Positions 33,300 to 42,328 of a stretch of 64,000 bases of DNA are shown here, piece by piece. The stretch is from the NCBI GenBank assembly GCA_022821495.1, contig JAJEDN010000021.1, positions 62,001 through 126,000 of the forward strand. Direction: 5' to 3'. Origin of the DNA: Candidatus Poribacteria bacterium. GTDB lineage: Bacteria; Poribacteria; WGA-4E; WGA-3G. The notes under the pieces are model-generated. The model was not told the DNA's origin and did no database searches. It saw nothing but the letters and a program-made list of their open reading frames with translations. A program made the position numbers and the translations under genes. Within the stretch, counting starts at the first letter, position 1; the number at the start of each line of letters is the position of its first letter.

Positions 33300-35621
33300 T
33301 TGAGCGACGCAAGATATCCCAACCGAGATGCCCTCCGTAAAGCACATGATATATACTTAGATGCCATATACCCGTTTATGAGAGAATGTTTGGATAAATT
33401 TCAGGGTACAACAGCTGAGGAATTAATTAGAGATGCCTTGAGTTTAGCCTCACACGATAATATTGAAGAAAAGATAGAGATCAGTGATATTGCCCATCTT
33501 GTTAGGACATATTGGTACGATTATTTTCAAGATCGGTTTGAGGCTATTGATCCGCATTACGAGGCTCGGAGTGCAATAGGTCTGATAGTGGAAGGGAGAA
33601 ATCGGGCATCACATCGACCATGGGATTTGGATCCTGAGTTCACTCGGACGCAACTGTTTCTCATTGCTGAGGTATTAGGAAAAAGTAGCATGCCAAATGC
33701 CCAACGTGAGGTTGAGGACATTCGAGACGAACTTTTTGACAATACAGCGGCGCAGCTTGTAACAATAGCAGTTAAAGCTAAAGAAGCTGAGTATGAGAAG
33801 TCTATCGCGGAGGTAGAAGAACGTTTAGCAGCCGAAGAAGCAACCAACAAGAAATTGTTGGAGCAGCTAAATGATAAGGACGTTAAGTTAGGTAAAAATA
33901 CGAAAGACCTTGAAAAATTATCAGGACAAGTTGTCGCTGCCAAAGAAAAGAAAAAACAGTTAACTTCTACATCAAGGCAGCTGAAAAAGGTACAGGCAGC
34001 ACATAGCAAGTGTGCGGAACGCCTCACATCAACAGAAGCAGAGAGAGATAATTACAAGGAGTGCTTTGAAACAGCATCCAAAAAGCAGAAGGCGGCGGAA
34101 AAGGGATTGCAGGCGTATGCGGTTGGTCTCGCAGCTATGCGAAACTTGTTTGAGACAGCAACAATCGGAAACCGAGAGGTTCAAAGGGTGTTTCCACCGT
34201 TCGATACTGATTTTCCTGTTCGAGTATTTGACCGTCGAGGTACAGATAAACGCGACTACCTTTTAGGACTGCTGGAACAGAAGCAACCTACCATTATCTA
34301 CGTCCAAAGCGAAGAAAAGATTGATCTGTTGTTGACCCGCGTTTTACCAGAAAAAGCAGATATTGTTGGAAAGTGTAATGAACGAACCTCTGAGGCAGAA
34401 GAAGCGGAGATTTTTGGAAAACTTGAGAACGGGGAATTAATTGCTGTTGTTTCAAATACTGCTTTTTCCGCATTGGCATCACCACATCGTATTGAGCACT
34501 TTGTTTTTTGTCACCTTGTTCCAGGTTTAGATGAATTCTTCAAGCAATGTGAACCTGCTTTTGCATCAGAAAAACATGCTTGTCTGCATCTCATCTACAA
34601 TAGTGAACAAGATGTTAAGGGGTTGACTCAAAAGTATCCGGATAGAGAGGCGTTGGAAAAATTGTACCCAGAATTGAGAGAACTTGCGGGAACAAACGGT
34701 AATTTTATTAACACTGGAAGTCTCTATAGCAAATTGGATATGGCAAAACTTGGCATTCAAACAGGTCTTGCTATTTTTGAGGAGTTACAGTTGCTCGAAC
34801 GCAATGATGAAGGGATAAAACTTTTACCGCCTGCGGGAAAGAAATTGGAGGTATCGGAAATCTATCGTAGAGGGGAGAAGTTGAAAACGAAAACAGCAGA
34901 TTTTCAAGCTTTCCAACGTGAGCATTCGCTTGAGCAAATTTGGGAAGAAATACTGGCAAAACTGAGTGTGGACAGTGAACAAATATTACGTGAAGACAGC
35001 ATTGATGAGGTTTACCCGAGCGTTTCAGAAATAGAGAGCGATCAACAACGGACGGAGATAGTTGAAAACGACAGTGGGGTGGATGAGGGAGATACTGAAG
35101 CGGGTCAGACCCCCAAACCTGAGTGCGCAAATGCTAAGAGAACTGAGGAACAGTTTAGGGAAATCCGGTCCCGAAGCGAAGCGAGTGAATCAAACAGTGA
35201 GCTTGCTGAGGAAGACAGCGAAAAGAAACCTGAAGTTAAACAGAGTGAATTCTGGCAGCCTATTCGCTCGGGTGAATTCGGTGCATTATTTGCAGGAAAA
35301 CCCGTACCTGTTAGAGACGACGGATGGATTTCAAAGCGGATCCGTGGCGTGGAATTAATACTCAGTTTTCGTCAGAATCGCAGTTATGTTTCTTTTCTTT
35401 GTAGGGGAGAGAACAGAATTGAGCGTCGAGACGAAATTATCGCATTGTTCTCGGAAGCAGATTACGACTACTTTCCTCACGAATCGCCTCAACGCGCAGG
35501 GTTTAGGTTTCCTGTCATTAACAAAGGTAAAGATCATCCAGAAGATTGGGATGAAATCCGAAAGAAATTAGTCGCTATGGGCACCGACATCTACAACAAA
35601 ATTGACGAGTCTGACCTATAG
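33300..35621 (+). CDS. Swt1-like HEPN / coiled-coil / degenerate SF2 helicase-C / DUF4268-like protein
   Basis: A 773-residue protein. Start TTG at 33300 follows GGAGG by 8 nt and the promoter by 24 nt. Residues 10-140: Swt1-like HEPN domain with the RNxxxH motif (R100-N-R-A-S-H105), a ribonuclease signature. Residues 165-275: coiled coil. Residues 325-430: second RecA-like half of an SF2 helicase (PTIIYVQSEEK, IAVVSNTAFSAL) with no Walker A or DEAD half, so it has no motor function. Then a winged-helix-like region, an acidic disordered stretch, and a C-terminal domain resembling DUF4268 (IERRDEIIALF, WDEIRKKL). It looks like a stand-alone defence or RNA-cleaving protein; function not known. 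Confidence 0.75.
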   Translation: MSDARYPNRDALRKAHDIYLDAIYPFMRECLDKFQGTTAEELIRDALSLASHDNIEEKIEISDIAHLVRTYWYDYFQDRFEAIDPHYEARSAIGLIVEGRNRASHRPWDLDPEFTRTQLFLIAEVLGKSSMPNAQREVEDIRDELFDNTAAQLVTIAVKAKEAEYEKSIAEVEERLAAEEATNKKLLEQLNDKDVKLGKNTKDLEKLSGQVVAAKEKKKQLTSTSRQLKKVQAAHSKCAERLTSTEAERDNYKECFETASKKQKAAEKGLQAYAVGLAAMRNLFETATIGNREVQRVFPPFDTDFPVRVFDRRGTDKRDYLLGLLEQKQPTIIYVQSEEKIDLLLTRVLPEKADIVGKCNERTSEAEEAEIFGKLENGELIAVVSNTAFSALASPHRIEHFVFCHLVPGLDEFFKQCEPAFASEKHACLHLIYNSEQDVKGLTQKYPDREALEKLYPELRELAGTNGNFINTGSLYSKLDMAKLGIQTGLAIFEELQLLERNDEGIKLLPPAGKKLEVSEIYRRGEKLKTKTADFQAFQREHSLEQIWEEILAKLSVDSEQILREDSIDEVYPSVSEIESDQQRTEIVENDSGVDEGDTEAGQTPKPECANAKRTEEQFREIRSRSEASESNSELAEEDSEKKPEVKQSEFWQPIRSGEFGALFAGKPVPVRDDGWISKRIRGVELILSFRQNRSYVSFLCRGENRIERRDEIIALFSEADYDYFPHESPQRAGFRFPVINKGKDHPEDWDEIRKKLVAMGTDIYNKIDESDL

Positions 35622-35697
35622 GTGCTGTTGGCATTCGCTCCATAGGTGTCAATTTAGCGATTTTCGATAACATTTCCTGCAGATCTGTGTAGATGCC

Positions 35698-35760
35698 GCC
35701 CCTACGGGGCTTGGATTTGTGAAGCAACGTTTTTCTACAGAGATACCATCCCTACGGGAT
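35698..35760. repeat. Two CCCTACGGG-type hairpins
   Basis: GCCCCTACGGGGC (35698-35710) and ATCCCTACGGGAT (35748-35760), both perfect short palindromes around TAC, in the gap after the Swt1-HEPN gene. No gene is seen in 35622-35819. Confidence 0.6.
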
Positions 35761-35819
35761 TCAAGAGGTTTTTGAAGTCTTCAATGTTTCCGCTTATAGG
35801 TCTAAGGTTACCCCGAACA

Positions 35820-36401
35820 TTAACTACCCGCCTCCGGCTCGTCTGCATCGGTGGCTTCGGCTTCGCGTGCTTCGTCCCTCGCTTTCCGTCTGGCAAGCTC
35901 TGCGTCTATCTGTTCCTGGCTCCAAATCGCTAAACCGCCCGGGACATTGCATATTTGACCGGCAATTAAATCATTGAGGTCCCCCACCGGCATCCGCCCT
36001 GTGTCAATGAGATGGAGACGTGCTTTCTGGTATTGATAGGACTGGCATTCCAGGGCTTTAATGATTGCCTTCTTCGATCGCGGTGTACCATCTGAGAGCA
36101 GGTCAAAAACGCGATCTGCGAGTGCTGCGACTTCAGCATCCGTCATTTCTTCGGGTTCGGGTACGGGCGGCTGTGACTTCTGCGGCTTCGGTGGCTTCTG
36201 TGACGTGCCTTTACCCAAATCCTGATTGCGGACGGGTTGATCGATTTGTTCAGAGAGGTCAGCGAGTTGGAATAGGATTTCGTTCACGGCGCGTTCTAAA
36301 TTGGCGACCCGTGCTTCTAAAGGGTCCACTTTTGGCGCGCTTGGACTCCCAGAGAAGTCGGCCACAGCTCCTAACGCTTTCGATTGATTATGCTTCGGCA
36401 A
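35820..36401 (-). CDS. Hypothetical protein with coiled coil and winged-helix-like segment
   Basis: A 193-residue protein. Residues 25-55 form a short coiled coil (ARVANLERAVNEILFQLADLSEQ), a Pro/Lys-rich linker follows, and residues 88-130 (AALADRVFDLLSDGTPRSKKAIIKALE) look like a winged helix. The C-terminus is acidic. It could be a DNA-associated regulator. No family is recognised. It is followed by the RND adaptor gene on the same strand with a 53-nt gap. Confidence 0.6.
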   Translation of the reverse strand: MPKHNQSKALGAVADFSGSPSAPKVDPLEARVANLERAVNEILFQLADLSEQIDQPVRNQDLGKGTSQKPPKPQKSQPPVPEPEEMTDAEVAALADRVFDLLSDGTPRSKKAIIKALECQSYQYQKARLHLIDTGRMPVGDLNDLIAGQICNVPGGLAIWSQEQIDAELARRKARDEAREAEATDADEPEAGS

Positions 36402-36453
36402 TGTTCATCCTCCTTTATTTTTCGAGAAACTGCTGAGCGGTTTTCTCTGCCAT

Positions 36454-38007
36454 TTAATCTTGGGCAATAGAGACCCGCGTTCCGTTCTGCAAGCGGTGTT
36501 GTTCATTTACAATCACCTGTGTTCCGTTGGCGAGTTGTGAGGTGAGCTCAATTTCACCGCTATAAACACCGCCGACGCTTACCTGTTTTGTGCGTGCTAC
36601 GTTCCCTTCAACAACAAAAATAGTGCCACTCCCGTTTTGGATGTTCAATACTGACCGCAACGGAAGTAGTTGTACGTTTTTCCGTTCACCGGTTTTAATA
36701 GAAATAGTGATAGCAGTACCGGGTTTAAGTCCGTTTTTCAAGTTCTGCACTGTTGCGTGAACAAGCACGGTGTTGTCCTTAACTGTCGGACTGATGAAAG
36801 CAACCGTGCCGACAATATTCCGAGTACCAGCATCCGTAGAGATCAGGACAAGGTCGCCGTTATTAATGCGGCGCGCGTCTCCGGTCGGTATGTTCCAAAC
36901 CGCTTTGAGCGTATCTACTGAAACGACTGTGAACACCGGTTTGCTTGTAGGCGATGAGGCGAGTAGTGCGTGATCTCCAACGTTCAGATGTTGCGTTGCG
37001 ACAACGCCGTCAATCGGAGATTTAATCGTGGCATCGCTGAGCTGCTCGCGCGCCAGTTTGAGTTGTTCATTGGCTTGCGTTACCGCGGCTCTTGCGATGG
37101 CAATCTCGTGTTCCCAAGACTTTACTTCGACCAATTTCTGGGCCGTGTTGAGGTTCGCTTGTGCTTGGGTGACTTTCGATTCCGCTGACGCGATTTCGCG
37201 TTCCCACCCTCGGCTTTCGACGACTTTCTGCGCAACCGCTAAATCTGCTTTTGCCTTTTCCACGGAAGGATGTATCGCGTCTTCTTTAAACTGTTCCGCG
37301 GTCGCGACAGCCTCTTCATAACGGGTTTGTGAGACCTTGAAGCTGCGTTCGACCGTCTCAAAGTTACTGTCGCTGATGTGTTGTTTCTCGTGCAGGGTCT
37401 TATTCCGCTCGAATTCCAGTTTGTTTTTATCGAGTTCCACTTTCGCGCGCTCCAATCCCTGTTCAGCATTTATTTTTGAACGTTCGATTGTTGCTATAGC
37501 TGCCTGATATGCTGTCTCTGCCTGTGTGAGTTGGTTACGGATACGTATTTCAGCGAGTGATTTTGTCTCTACGAGTTTCCCTTGCGCTGCCATCAATGCT
37601 TCCTGCGCGACTGCTAACTGAGATTCGATGCGTGCTTGCGCGCTGGCTTCCGTTGTTGTGAGTTGGGATTCTGCCCTGCTTAATGCGGATTCGGCGCGTA
37701 TCACAGCGAGTGCAGCTTCTTTTGAGCTACTCTGCGCGAGTGCGTCGCCTTTCGAGACACTTTGCCCGACTTTCGCATCAAGTGAGACAATTTCACCCGA
37801 AACATTGGCAAATATCTTCACTTCGGCGTTAGGCTGTAAGTGTCCAGTGTAATCTTTTGCCGAGACAAACGTCCCACGTCTCGGTGTTGTCACCGATACG
37901 GTTATAGGTGCTGCTGCGTTTTGTGCTATCACCGTGTTAGTGCCGAAACAACAGATGATAACGAAAAGCCATAGGGGCACGGTTTTTAAAATATGTTTAT
38001 TAATCAT
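36454..38007 (-). CDS. RND-type efflux periplasmic adaptor (HlyD/MFP family)
   Basis: A 517-residue adaptor with signal peptide (residues 1-28), a lipoyl half-motif (VSGEIVSLDAKVGQSVSKGD), a long alpha-helical hairpin (residues 95-310, much longer than usual) and the second lipoyl half (IKSPIDGVVATQHLNVGD) followed by beta-barrel and membrane-proximal domains. It bridges an inner-membrane transporter and an outer-membrane factor. No transporter gene follows here. It overlaps the msrA stop by 8 nt. Confidence 0.88.
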   Translation of the reverse strand: MINKHILKTVPLWLFVIICCFGTNTVIAQNAAAPITVSVTTPRRGTFVSAKDYTGHLQPNAEVKIFANVSGEIVSLDAKVGQSVSKGDALAQSSSKEAALAVIRAESALSRAESQLTTTEASAQARIESQLAVAQEALMAAQGKLVETKSLAEIRIRNQLTQAETAYQAAIATIERSKINAEQGLERAKVELDKNKLEFERNKTLHEKQHISDSNFETVERSFKVSQTRYEEAVATAEQFKEDAIHPSVEKAKADLAVAQKVVESRGWEREIASAESKVTQAQANLNTAQKLVEVKSWEHEIAIARAAVTQANEQLKLAREQLSDATIKSPIDGVVATQHLNVGDHALLASSPTSKPVFTVVSVDTLKAVWNIPTGDARRINNGDLVLISTDAGTRNIVGTVAFISPTVKDNTVLVHATVQNLKNGLKPGTAITISIKTGERKNVQLLPLRSVLNIQNGSGTIFVVEGNVARTKQVSVGGVYSGEIELTSQLANGTQVIVNEQHRLQNGTRVSIAQD

Positions 38008-38539
38008 TTTTCAGTTTATCCTTGAAATCCTTTGTAAATTTTCGCATCTTCGGGTGGATCACAAATTGACAATACGGCTGTGTTGCGTTCAGTTGAAAAT
38101 AGTTTTGGTGGTAATCTTCGGCAGGATAGAAGGTATCAATAGGTGTGATCTCTGTGACAATCGGATCATCCCACATATTGGATTTATCCATCTCCGCTTT
38201 AGATTGCTCGGCAATTTGCTGTTGTTCTTCCGTATGGTAAAAAATTGCGGAGCGGTATTGGGTACCGACATCGGCCCCTTGCTGATTTAAAGTTGTTGCG
38301 TCGTGTGTGTGCCACAGAACTTCCAATAATTCCTCATAAGAGATGACTGACGGATCGAATTGTATCTGAACCACTTCGGCGTGTCCTGTCATCCCCATAC
38401 ATACTGCTTGATAGGTTGGGTTAACGGTTGTTCCACCGGTGTATCCCGATATAACTTTGTGCACACCATCTAATTGCTGAAAGACTGCCTCAACACACCA
38501 AAAACAGCCTGCCCCGAATGTCGCTGTCTCTAATTTCAT
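38000..38539 (-). CDS. msrA: Peptide methionine sulfoxide reductase MsrA
   Basis: A 179-residue MsrA; the catalytic motif GCFWCVE is at residues 11-17, and YPAEDYHQNYF is the conserved substrate segment. It reduces the S-epimer of methionine sulfoxide using thioredoxin, in keeping with the trxB gene elsewhere in the window. Overlaps the adaptor gene start by 8 nt, so the two are probably co-transcribed. Confidence 0.96.
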   Translation of the reverse strand: MKLETATFGAGCFWCVEAVFQQLDGVHKVISGYTGGTTVNPTYQAVCMGMTGHAEVVQIQFDPSVISYEELLEVLWHTHDATTLNQQGADVGTQYRSAIFYHTEEQQQIAEQSKAEMDKSNMWDDPIVTEITPIDTFYPAEDYHQNYFQLNATQPYCQFVIHPKMRKFTKDFKDKLKND

Positions 38540-38773
38540 TTTTTTTACGGGTTTCGCTTTATAACGAACACCGTGCTTCTCCTTTAAAAAATTGTGGAAC
38601 TGTGCTATATTTATGGTAGATCATGGAATTACTTATCCGACTTCTGCGAGTACAAACCCCCCTAAGGGAAACACCCTATCAAAAACACTCCTTATCATGG
38701 GGGAATTTGGATCTCTGGCAATGGTTTGCTCATTCGTAGATGTCAATATATTTTTATGCTTCACCATAGTTCT

Positions 38774-39445
38774 ATGAAACGCTTTCTCTTAATTCCCATA
38801 TTTCTCTGCTTGGTAGCGTGTCAGTCGCAGGAACAACGGGCAACAGCACTGGTTGCCCAACTTGGTGCGACAGAGGCGACTCGCCGTGCTGAAGCCGCGA
38901 AAGCTTTAGTCGCAATGGGATCTGAGGCGATTGATGCTCTCATCCGAGGGATATCCGATGAAAATCCCCAGATTCGTGAGATGTCTGCGTGGACACTCAG
39001 CGAGATCAAAACCCCCGCTGCCCGTGTTGTGCCTGCACTTATTTCAGTGCTTACCGATCCGGACGAAAATATCCGTGTTGTCGGTTCTGTCGCCCTACAA
39101 AATTTAGGTGAGCCTGCTGTGCCGTATCTCATTGATGCGCTAACAGCAGACGCAGCAGAGATTCGGTTGAATGCCGCTTATGTCTTGGGCGAAATTGGCG
39201 AACCGATTGACACAATTTTACCAGCACTCATCAGAACACTGACAGACCCAGAATGGAACGTCCGCCGTCTTGTTGTCCGCGCCCTGGTTACAATAGGTGT
39301 TCCAGCAGTCGAACCGCTTATTAAGGCTTTGAACTCGCCAAACCCAGATCTCCGACGTATGGCAGAACGCGCTTTGAACGATATTGGCACCCCACAGGCA
39401 CGGAAGGCGATTGTGGATGCAAAGAAGGCGTTGGCGGATCGCTGA
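38774..39445 (+). CDS. HEAT-repeat lipoprotein
   Basis: A 223-residue lipoprotein: signal MKRFLLIPIFLCLVAC with the lipobox cysteine at 16, then about five HEAT/PBS-lyase-type repeats (for example VAALQNLGEPAVPYLIDAL and LNAAYVLGEIGEP). The ATG at 38774 is chosen because it makes a canonical lipoprotein signal, although no Shine-Dalgarno sequence is seen. HEAT arrays are protein-binding scaffolds. Partner unknown. Confidence 0.8.
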   Translation: MKRFLLIPIFLCLVACQSQEQRATALVAQLGATEATRRAEAAKALVAMGSEAIDALIRGISDENPQIREMSAWTLSEIKTPAARVVPALISVLTDPDENIRVVGSVALQNLGEPAVPYLIDALTADAAEIRLNAAYVLGEIGEPIDTILPALIRTLTDPEWNVRRLVVRALVTIGVPAVEPLIKALNSPNPDLRRMAERALNDIGTPQARKAIVDAKKALADR

Positions 39446-39447
39446 GA

Positions 39448-40413
39448 CTATTCAGGCGAAACCTGTTGACGCTCCATTTGAAGACAATCCTCCCAATAAG
39501 AAGCCGCGTACATTTTTACGGGTTCAGGTTGTTGAGCCTGTTCGAGATACCGCGTAATCCAGTCAATCAACTGTTGTCTGAACGATTCTCGGACCTTACC
39601 ATCAACATAAGCCAATTGGTGGAAATCCTGCCGAGCGTCTTCGTCTAATTGGAAGTCAACCTGACGATAAAGCAGCAGGTTAACCATCAATCCGAGGGTG
39701 AGACGTTCAATTGGGTTCGGGAAAATACTCAGCGGTGGATCCAGTGTGAATAGATCATTTAACGGCAAGGCTTTGACGTAATCGCAGCGCTGCTCGATAC
39801 ATGCCAATTGTCGGTCAATCATCTCGACCTCAGCCAAATGAAGGAGCGGTCGTGGGGTCTCGGTCTCTCTGATTGTTAGTTGAAGTGTTCGGACGGTTGT
39901 CCGATATATCAACAACGCCTTTAGAAATTCGAGTTCGGCTTGTGTATAGATTTGGATCCCTTCGGTTTCCAGGTCCGTGTAGTTGACACCAAGCGGACGT
40001 TCTTCATCCGGACTCGGTGGCAGAACTACGGCATGTTCTAAAAGATGGCGTGCCCTGTCCAGCAATTTCTCCATTAAGGTATTACCGATTTGGAAGAACT
40101 TAACGATCCGGGTTTTATCAAGGAGTTGAACGGCTCTATCGAGATCCCCCTTACTGCCGTATTCTAACCCAAGACTGGTGAGTGTGAAGGCAGTTTGAAT
40201 ATGCGTCCGGAGCGCTGATTCATCGGACAGGTCTGCTGTCTTCATTGTGATGAGTTTATGGGCGATAGCGGCGATATTCTGGTAGAGGGTATCCATCCGT
40301 TCACGAGAAATACGGTCGAGCGTATCCGCTTGTAGGAATGCTTGTGCGAGGAAGAGTCGTCCGTCGAGACTTGCCTCAGCCACAAGGGAAAACTTATTCG
40401 TCTTGCTCGTCAT
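39448..40413 (-). CDS. DUF6178-like protein, C-terminal part
   Basis: A 321-residue soluble helical protein (from the ATG at 40413, with GAGG 6 nt before; an ORF extension to 40434 begins with TTG). It matches the second half of DUF6178-like proteins: SLDGRLFLAQAFLQADTL, then LMEKLLDRARHLLEH. It overlaps the gene above by 20-41 nt in another frame. Together the two would make one normal 550-600-residue DUF6178 protein, so this is either a frameshifted gene or two coupled polypeptides. Confidence 0.6.
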   Translation of the reverse strand: MTSKTNKFSLVAEASLDGRLFLAQAFLQADTLDRISRERMDTLYQNIAAIAHKLITMKTADLSDESALRTHIQTAFTLTSLGLEYGSKGDLDRAVQLLDKTRIVKFFQIGNTLMEKLLDRARHLLEHAVVLPPSPDEERPLGVNYTDLETEGIQIYTQAELEFLKALLIYRTTVRTLQLTIRETETPRPLLHLAEVEMIDRQLACIEQRCDYVKALPLNDLFTLDPPLSIFPNPIERLTLGLMVNLLLYRQVDFQLDEDARQDFHQLAYVDGKVRESFRQQLIDWITRYLEQAQQPEPVKMYAASYWEDCLQMERQQVSPE

Positions 40414-41203
40414 GGGCATCCTCGTCTTCATCAAATGTGATCAGATCCAAGTCAACTTTTTCCATAAGATCGGCTTCGGTGACATCAATGCCAGCCTCTT
40501 TATCGCGTTCGACGACACGTTCGGCTCTGTCTGCTTGTGCGGCACTGAAAATAGCGGTGAGTTCTGCTTCCACATCGCCCTCAGTATCGATTGCGAAGAG
40601 TTCGCTGATAAGCATTTCGAAGATCTCATAATCCGCTTCCCAGATAGCGGTGGAGATTGCCCGGGCGCGTTCGTCGGCGTAATCCAGGACGGGTGAAGTC
40701 GGGTCCAAAAGTCCAGCTTCAAGAAGCAATCCGACGTGTTCATCTTGGATTTTGATGCGTCCATGGAGGAGTGCTGCGAGTAGACGGAGGTCTAATTCTC
40801 TGAGGAACCGTCCGAGATCGTCTCGATCGCATTCAGCGAGTTCAAAAAGCCAGAGGTTCAATGACGCTTCATCAAGTTGCCCGTCGCGCCAGACAGCAAT
40901 GTCTAATAGTTCCTCAAATTGATCATTTGAGAGACACGGTAAGAGTACTGAGGCGAGTCCGGTGCCGAGCATTGTGTCCAAGACTTGGAGGACATCTTCG
41001 GTTGGGCTTTCCTGAATAAGTTCTGTGCAATCGGGTACAAGATAATAAAGTTGCTCGCGTGATTTTGGGTTACGGGTTGCACTGAGAATCTCTAATTGGT
41101 ATTGCTTTTCGTAGCTTTGAAAGAGTTGTTCTGCTTCACGTGTCGGTAGGGATAGCAGCTTCTCACTTTCGGAGCGTGGAACTATCGTTTTGGGGCTATT
41201 CAT
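40394..41203 (-). CDS. DUF6178-like protein, N-terminal part
   Basis: A 269-residue protein matching the N-terminal portion of DUF6178: LPTREAEQLFQSY, LYYLVPDCTELIQESP, then DLRLLAALLHGRI. It starts with GGAGGAGTCGGC before the ATG. It ends in an acidic tail (TFDEDEDAHDEQDE) that overlaps the start of the downstream part. In intact relatives one polypeptide runs across this point; a +1 shift would restore it. Confidence 0.65.
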   Translation of the reverse strand: MNSPKTIVPRSESEKLLSLPTREAEQLFQSYEKQYQLEILSATRNPKSREQLYYLVPDCTELIQESPTEDVLQVLDTMLGTGLASVLLPCLSNDQFEELLDIAVWRDGQLDEASLNLWLFELAECDRDDLGRFLRELDLRLLAALLHGRIKIQDEHVGLLLEAGLLDPTSPVLDYADERARAISTAIWEADYEIFEMLISELFAIDTEGDVEAELTAIFSAAQADRAERVVERDKEAGIDVTEADLMEKVDLDLITFDEDEDAHDEQDE

Positions 41204-41281
41204 GCCGACTCCTCCATGTAGAACAAGTTTCGATATCGCGTCTATAAATCTCCGGTAACAGATAGCATTTTCGGGATTGCC

Positions 41282-42046
41282 TCAAAAGTTGTTCCTTACG
41301 AAATTGAGGTTCTTTGCAGCCGACGCAACGGGGTCGTCCTTACCGGGCGTTTCGAGTACGAACCAACTGTCGTATCCGACAGCGTGTGCAGCATCAAAGA
41401 CTGCGGGAAAATCGACATCACCTTCGCCAGCGTGGTTGCCACCGGTGTCTTTAATGTGCATCTGCGTAATCGCGTTTCCTAAACTCCGAATCTCAGACGG
41501 CGAATCGTAGCCAAATCCAGTCGCGTTACCCATATCGTAATAGACACCAACCGCTGATGAACCGACATTATCAATAATCTGCTGGTGTTGTTCTGCACTC
41601 AACGTTGATTCGATTGCAAGAGAAACGCCGTGTTTTTCGGCGGTTTCCGCGGCGGCTTTCAAGCCGTCAATGAACCGCGGTGCGTTAATGTGATCCTCTT
41701 GAATCTGACCGCCTCCGAAAAAGGGCACAAGAATCACCTTCGCACCGAGTTGTGGTGCTGTTTCTGCGAGATATTGCAATTTCGCGATCCCTTCGGTCCG
41801 TGTGCTGTCAGTCGGATGCATGAACGAAAAGGCAGTGAAACCGCCTGGTGACAATGAGGGCACCTCAATGCTTGCGGCTTCTGCTAAACTGTTTACCTTA
41901 TCAATTCCACCCTCCTGCCAAAGGGTATGTTCGCGGTAATTGGCACCCATGCAAACCTCAATACCATCAAACCCAATATCTTTTGCTTTCTGAAATGATT
42001 CTTCAAAGGAAACGGGCAACATTCCATCCCGAATACCTACCTTCAT
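41282..42046 (-). CDS. Sugar phosphate isomerase/epimerase family (AP_endonuc_2 TIM barrel)
   Basis: A 254-residue xylose-isomerase-like TIM barrel: KVGIRDGM start, GFDGIEV strand, AIESTLSAEQ (metal-ligand Glu), YYDMGNA (metal-ligand Asp), MHIKDTGG (His/Asp) and FVLETPG (Glu). Metal-dependent isomerase or epimerase of keto-sugars; L-ribulose 5-phosphate 3-epimerase or hydroxypyruvate isomerase are close relatives. TAGGAGG lies just upstream of the ATG. Confidence 0.85.
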   Translation of the reverse strand: MKVGIRDGMLPVSFEESFQKAKDIGFDGIEVCMGANYREHTLWQEGGIDKVNSLAEAASIEVPSLSPGGFTAFSFMHPTDSTRTEGIAKLQYLAETAPQLGAKVILVPFFGGGQIQEDHINAPRFIDGLKAAAETAEKHGVSLAIESTLSAEQHQQIIDNVGSSAVGVYYDMGNATGFGYDSPSEIRSLGNAITQMHIKDTGGNHAGEGDVDFPAVFDAAHAVGYDSWFVLETPGKDDPVASAAKNLNFVRNNF

Positions 42047-42190
42047 AATCTGCCTCCTAAAGGAAATAAGTTATGATTGAGACTGAATTTCGATTAATTC
42101 TGAATTTTAACATATTCGTAACACGCATTGCAAGAAGATCTGCAATCTTTTTTACACTTGTTGTTAAGTTACGGAATTGGAGAAAAAAAG

Positions 42191-42219
42191 TTGAATTTTT
42201 CTTATCAATGTGCTAATAT
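42191..42219 (+). promoter_or_regulatory. Sigma-70 promoter for the 42329 jelly-roll gene
   Basis: TTGAAT, 17 nt, TAATAT, about 100 nt upstream of the start. The 282-nt gap between the isomerase and this gene holds only this promoter and the leader. Confidence 0.55.
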
Positions 42220-42328
42220 ATATGTAATTAATCATTTGTACGGACGAGACCGAAAATTATTTGAGAGAAAAATGTTCACTCAAAATAGACAGGTGCTGTT
42301 CTGTACGAAAAATAAAGAGGATTATGGA

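Noticed and set aside
38649..38713. CCCCCCTAAGGG...CCTTATCATGGGGGAATTT as a fourth MITE copy
   Set aside because: It shares only the core type of sequence, and neither terminal repeat is present.
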